Assembly: GCF_008831285.2 (NCBI RefSeq)
Contig: NC_045146.1
Location: 24,259,703 to 24,323,702 of the forward strand
Length of the DNA stretch: 64,000 nt
Direction of reading: 5' to 3'
Source: Nymphaea colorata
Lineage: Eukaryota; Streptophyta; Magnoliopsida; Nymphaeales; Nymphaeaceae
The notes beneath the pieces are model-generated. The model made no database searches and was not told where the DNA came from. It saw only the letters and a program-made list of their open reading frames with translations. A program made the translations under genes and the position numbers. Shown here piece after piece: positions 62,191 to 64,000 of this stretch; position 1 is the first letter of the stretch, and every line of letters starts with the position of its first letter.

Positions 62191-62465
62191 TGTTTGGATG
62201 ACACTCTAAAAAAAAAGCTTAGTTTTATGAAAACCAAGATAGTGAAAACCCAGTTAAAAATCCAGTTTTGTAAACTTAGTTTGGATTAAAAGCAAACATT
62301 AGTTTACCTGCAAAACCCAGGGTAAGCAGGTTTTTCAAACTATTCATAAAAACTAGGCTTTGGCAAAACCAAATTTTAATATCATTCAAGCATTCTTAAA
62401 AATTGTGTTTTAGGCAAAACCAGATTTTGTCTCTTAAAACTTGATTTTAAGTTGTCATCCAAACA
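62191..62465. mobile_element. MITE-like element with terminal inverted repeats, 275 bp
   Basis: The left end TGTTTGGATGAC (62191) is the reverse complement of the right end GTCATCCAAACA (62454-62465), and similarity extends inwards: TTTTATGAAAACC-like on the left, GGCAAAACCAGATTTTG on the right. The inside is made of repeated AAAACC.AGTTTT phrases and has no ORF. A short size, terminal inverted repeats and no coding capacity define a MITE. No clear target-site duplication is visible, so the superfamily is open. Confidence 0.75.
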
Positions 62466-64000
62466 GTTTTTCTTAAGGCAGCAGTTTTCACTTTTTTTTT
62501 TTTTTTTTAATACACTAACTCTACATTGGCGCAGAAACCCGGCGTGCCTTGTCAAGTTTCATCATTTCCTTTAGAAGATTCGTCTTCGATATATTATATT
62601 GACTAAATTAAAAGTTAGACCGGCGCAATCAGGTTTCTTACTTCGAGATTAATGTTTTCGTCATTCAATAAAAAAGTTGCGATATCTTGTAACTTTTCGG
62701 TCATGCAATTGACCTTTTATTTTGCCATATTTTACTTTTCTATCTAGGGTCCAAATGCCTTTCCGATACCCGAGCAAAGTTGTTTTTTTCTTTTTTTTTT
62801 TACGTCGCCAAATGTTTTAAGGATTCCTTCTCTACTTTAACGTGACCAAGGATGACATCCTGGTGAGACGAAGAAGCTACTAAAAGAATATACTTACAGC
62901 ATATTAAATATTGGAAGAAATGGCCTCCGACAACAGACTTTGTTAGTCGACGGCACTTCACATTCAAACACGGTGGTAAGTGTCACGAGACACCTCCACC
63001 AACTTCTTTATGTAGGTAGGTATCTTGTAAAACTTTTGCGACGTTATTGGGGTGCCACAAAATGGGATGCGTGAATGGTTCCGATTGATTCTCTCTTCAT
63101 GGCTATTCAAACTGTTCTTAATGATATTAATTAAGGAATATATGAAGGTGTTTGATATGAAAAATATTGTACCATTAAAACTAGTGGAAGAGCCAAGATT
63201 TTTCTATGTAAAGGGCGTCCAAGTCACAAGCCCGGATCTGGTGTAGGCACCCCATATAAATTTTTGAGTGATCACGATAAAATTTCAAGTTTTTCAATGA
63301 AAATTTTCAACGTTTTCATTATTAAGAAACACAGTTTGATTAATATAGAAACAACATTTATAATCACACCATGTCTCCAATAACACCAACACAGGTTTTT
63401 TGGATTATAGGTAACGCCATGTTTGTCTTATCAAGTTCTTTTTGTATACTGTTATAGATTTATGTGTTAATGTATATTTTCTGCGGTTCTTGGTTTTTAT
63501 TGTGATGTGCAGAAGTAAAATTATTGTAAATTCGTGAGTTCCTCGTTTATGTTTATAATTATAAGTTGTACATTTTCGTTTCTATTTTATGTATCCTGCA
63601 ACTACTACTTGGTGTCGAATATAGAGAAAGAAACTTGATTGGTTGAATTAAACCCAAGAACGAGATTCAACTAAGGAATACACTAAGTGCCTGCCTTTTT
63701 AGATGTTGAAAATCTAATCACAGCGTATTAGTTCCTCTTTGTGAACTTTTGGTTCAAAGCTTTAACAAAAATATTTGGTACTAAAGAAAAATTTATTCTT
63801 TTATACGCTTATACCTGGTCAATACAACAATATACAATGCATCAAAGTTAATTTTGCAAACGAACAAGCAGAAGTGCCCAAACTGTACCCTCTACATTAA
63901 ATCCAGTGTGCTAAAATCAGAAGTTCAGGAAGGTTTAAGCTTTTGCCTGCGCATTATTTGGTGAGTATCTCATTAATATGTCTTAATGATTTGAGTAAGT
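62466..64000. other. AT-rich end of the window, no gene seen
   Basis: Poly-T run at about 62493-62509. 63183-63225 reads GGAAGAGCCAAGATTTTTCT, close to the reverse complement of the right end of the dispersed AT-rich repeat, so it may be an inverted partial copy. Nothing coding is supported. Confidence 0.5.

Overview
The window reads as nuclear DNA of a flowering plant. It is AT-rich, genes are split by introns with GT...AG borders, promoters and 5' leaders carry (GA)n and (AT)n tracts, one gene leader contains the common plant AGGGTTTC-like start, and every recognisable protein belongs to a plant family (GDSL lipase, DMP/DUF679, F-box, plastid nickel/cobalt-type transporter, Ty1/copia retroelement). 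I cannot name the species.

Layout. 1-1.1 kb: a tiny two-exon gene for a 51-residue four-cysteine protein. 1.07-33.2 kb: a tandemly duplicated GDSL esterase/lipase region. It holds one intact five-exon gene (29398-32746, 353 aa), one full-length but dead copy (5384-12844) whose third exon is split by a degenerate copia element (about 7858-11232), a 3'-end relic (26531-27429) and a small inverted relic (24215-24681). Promoter blocks and 3' flanks are also repeated, so at least three units can be recognised. Between units 1 and 2 (about 14.8-23.3 kb) lies unrelated sequence with an F-box-type first exon and several short hydrophobic minus-strand exons that I could not join into a gene.

33.2-39.2 kb holds no recognisable gene, only dispersed repeat fragments. 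39275-43104 (minus) is a two-exon gene for a plastid-type NicO/HupE-UreJ-like metal transporter (381 aa) with a 2.7-kb intron. 43.2-47.6 kb is intergenic and ends in a 180-bp CT/AT microsatellite. 47651-48298 (plus) is an intronless DMP (DUF679) membrane protein gene. 50506-52850 (minus) is a four-coding-exon F-box protein gene of the Arabidopsis At4g35930 type, with a 5'UTR intron and an E2F-like site just upstream of its leader. 53-64 kb holds no gene I can support, but does contain a 275-bp MITE with clear terminal inverted repeats at 62191-62465.

The functional genes do not form a pathway. The interesting structure is evolutionary: birth, decay and transposon disruption of a lipase array that carried along part of its neighbour's 3' end, plus a dispersed AT-rich repeat family seen at least six times. 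I found no clearly new biological system; the least explained material is the cluster of short minus-strand hydrophobic exons at 17.8-20.6 kb.
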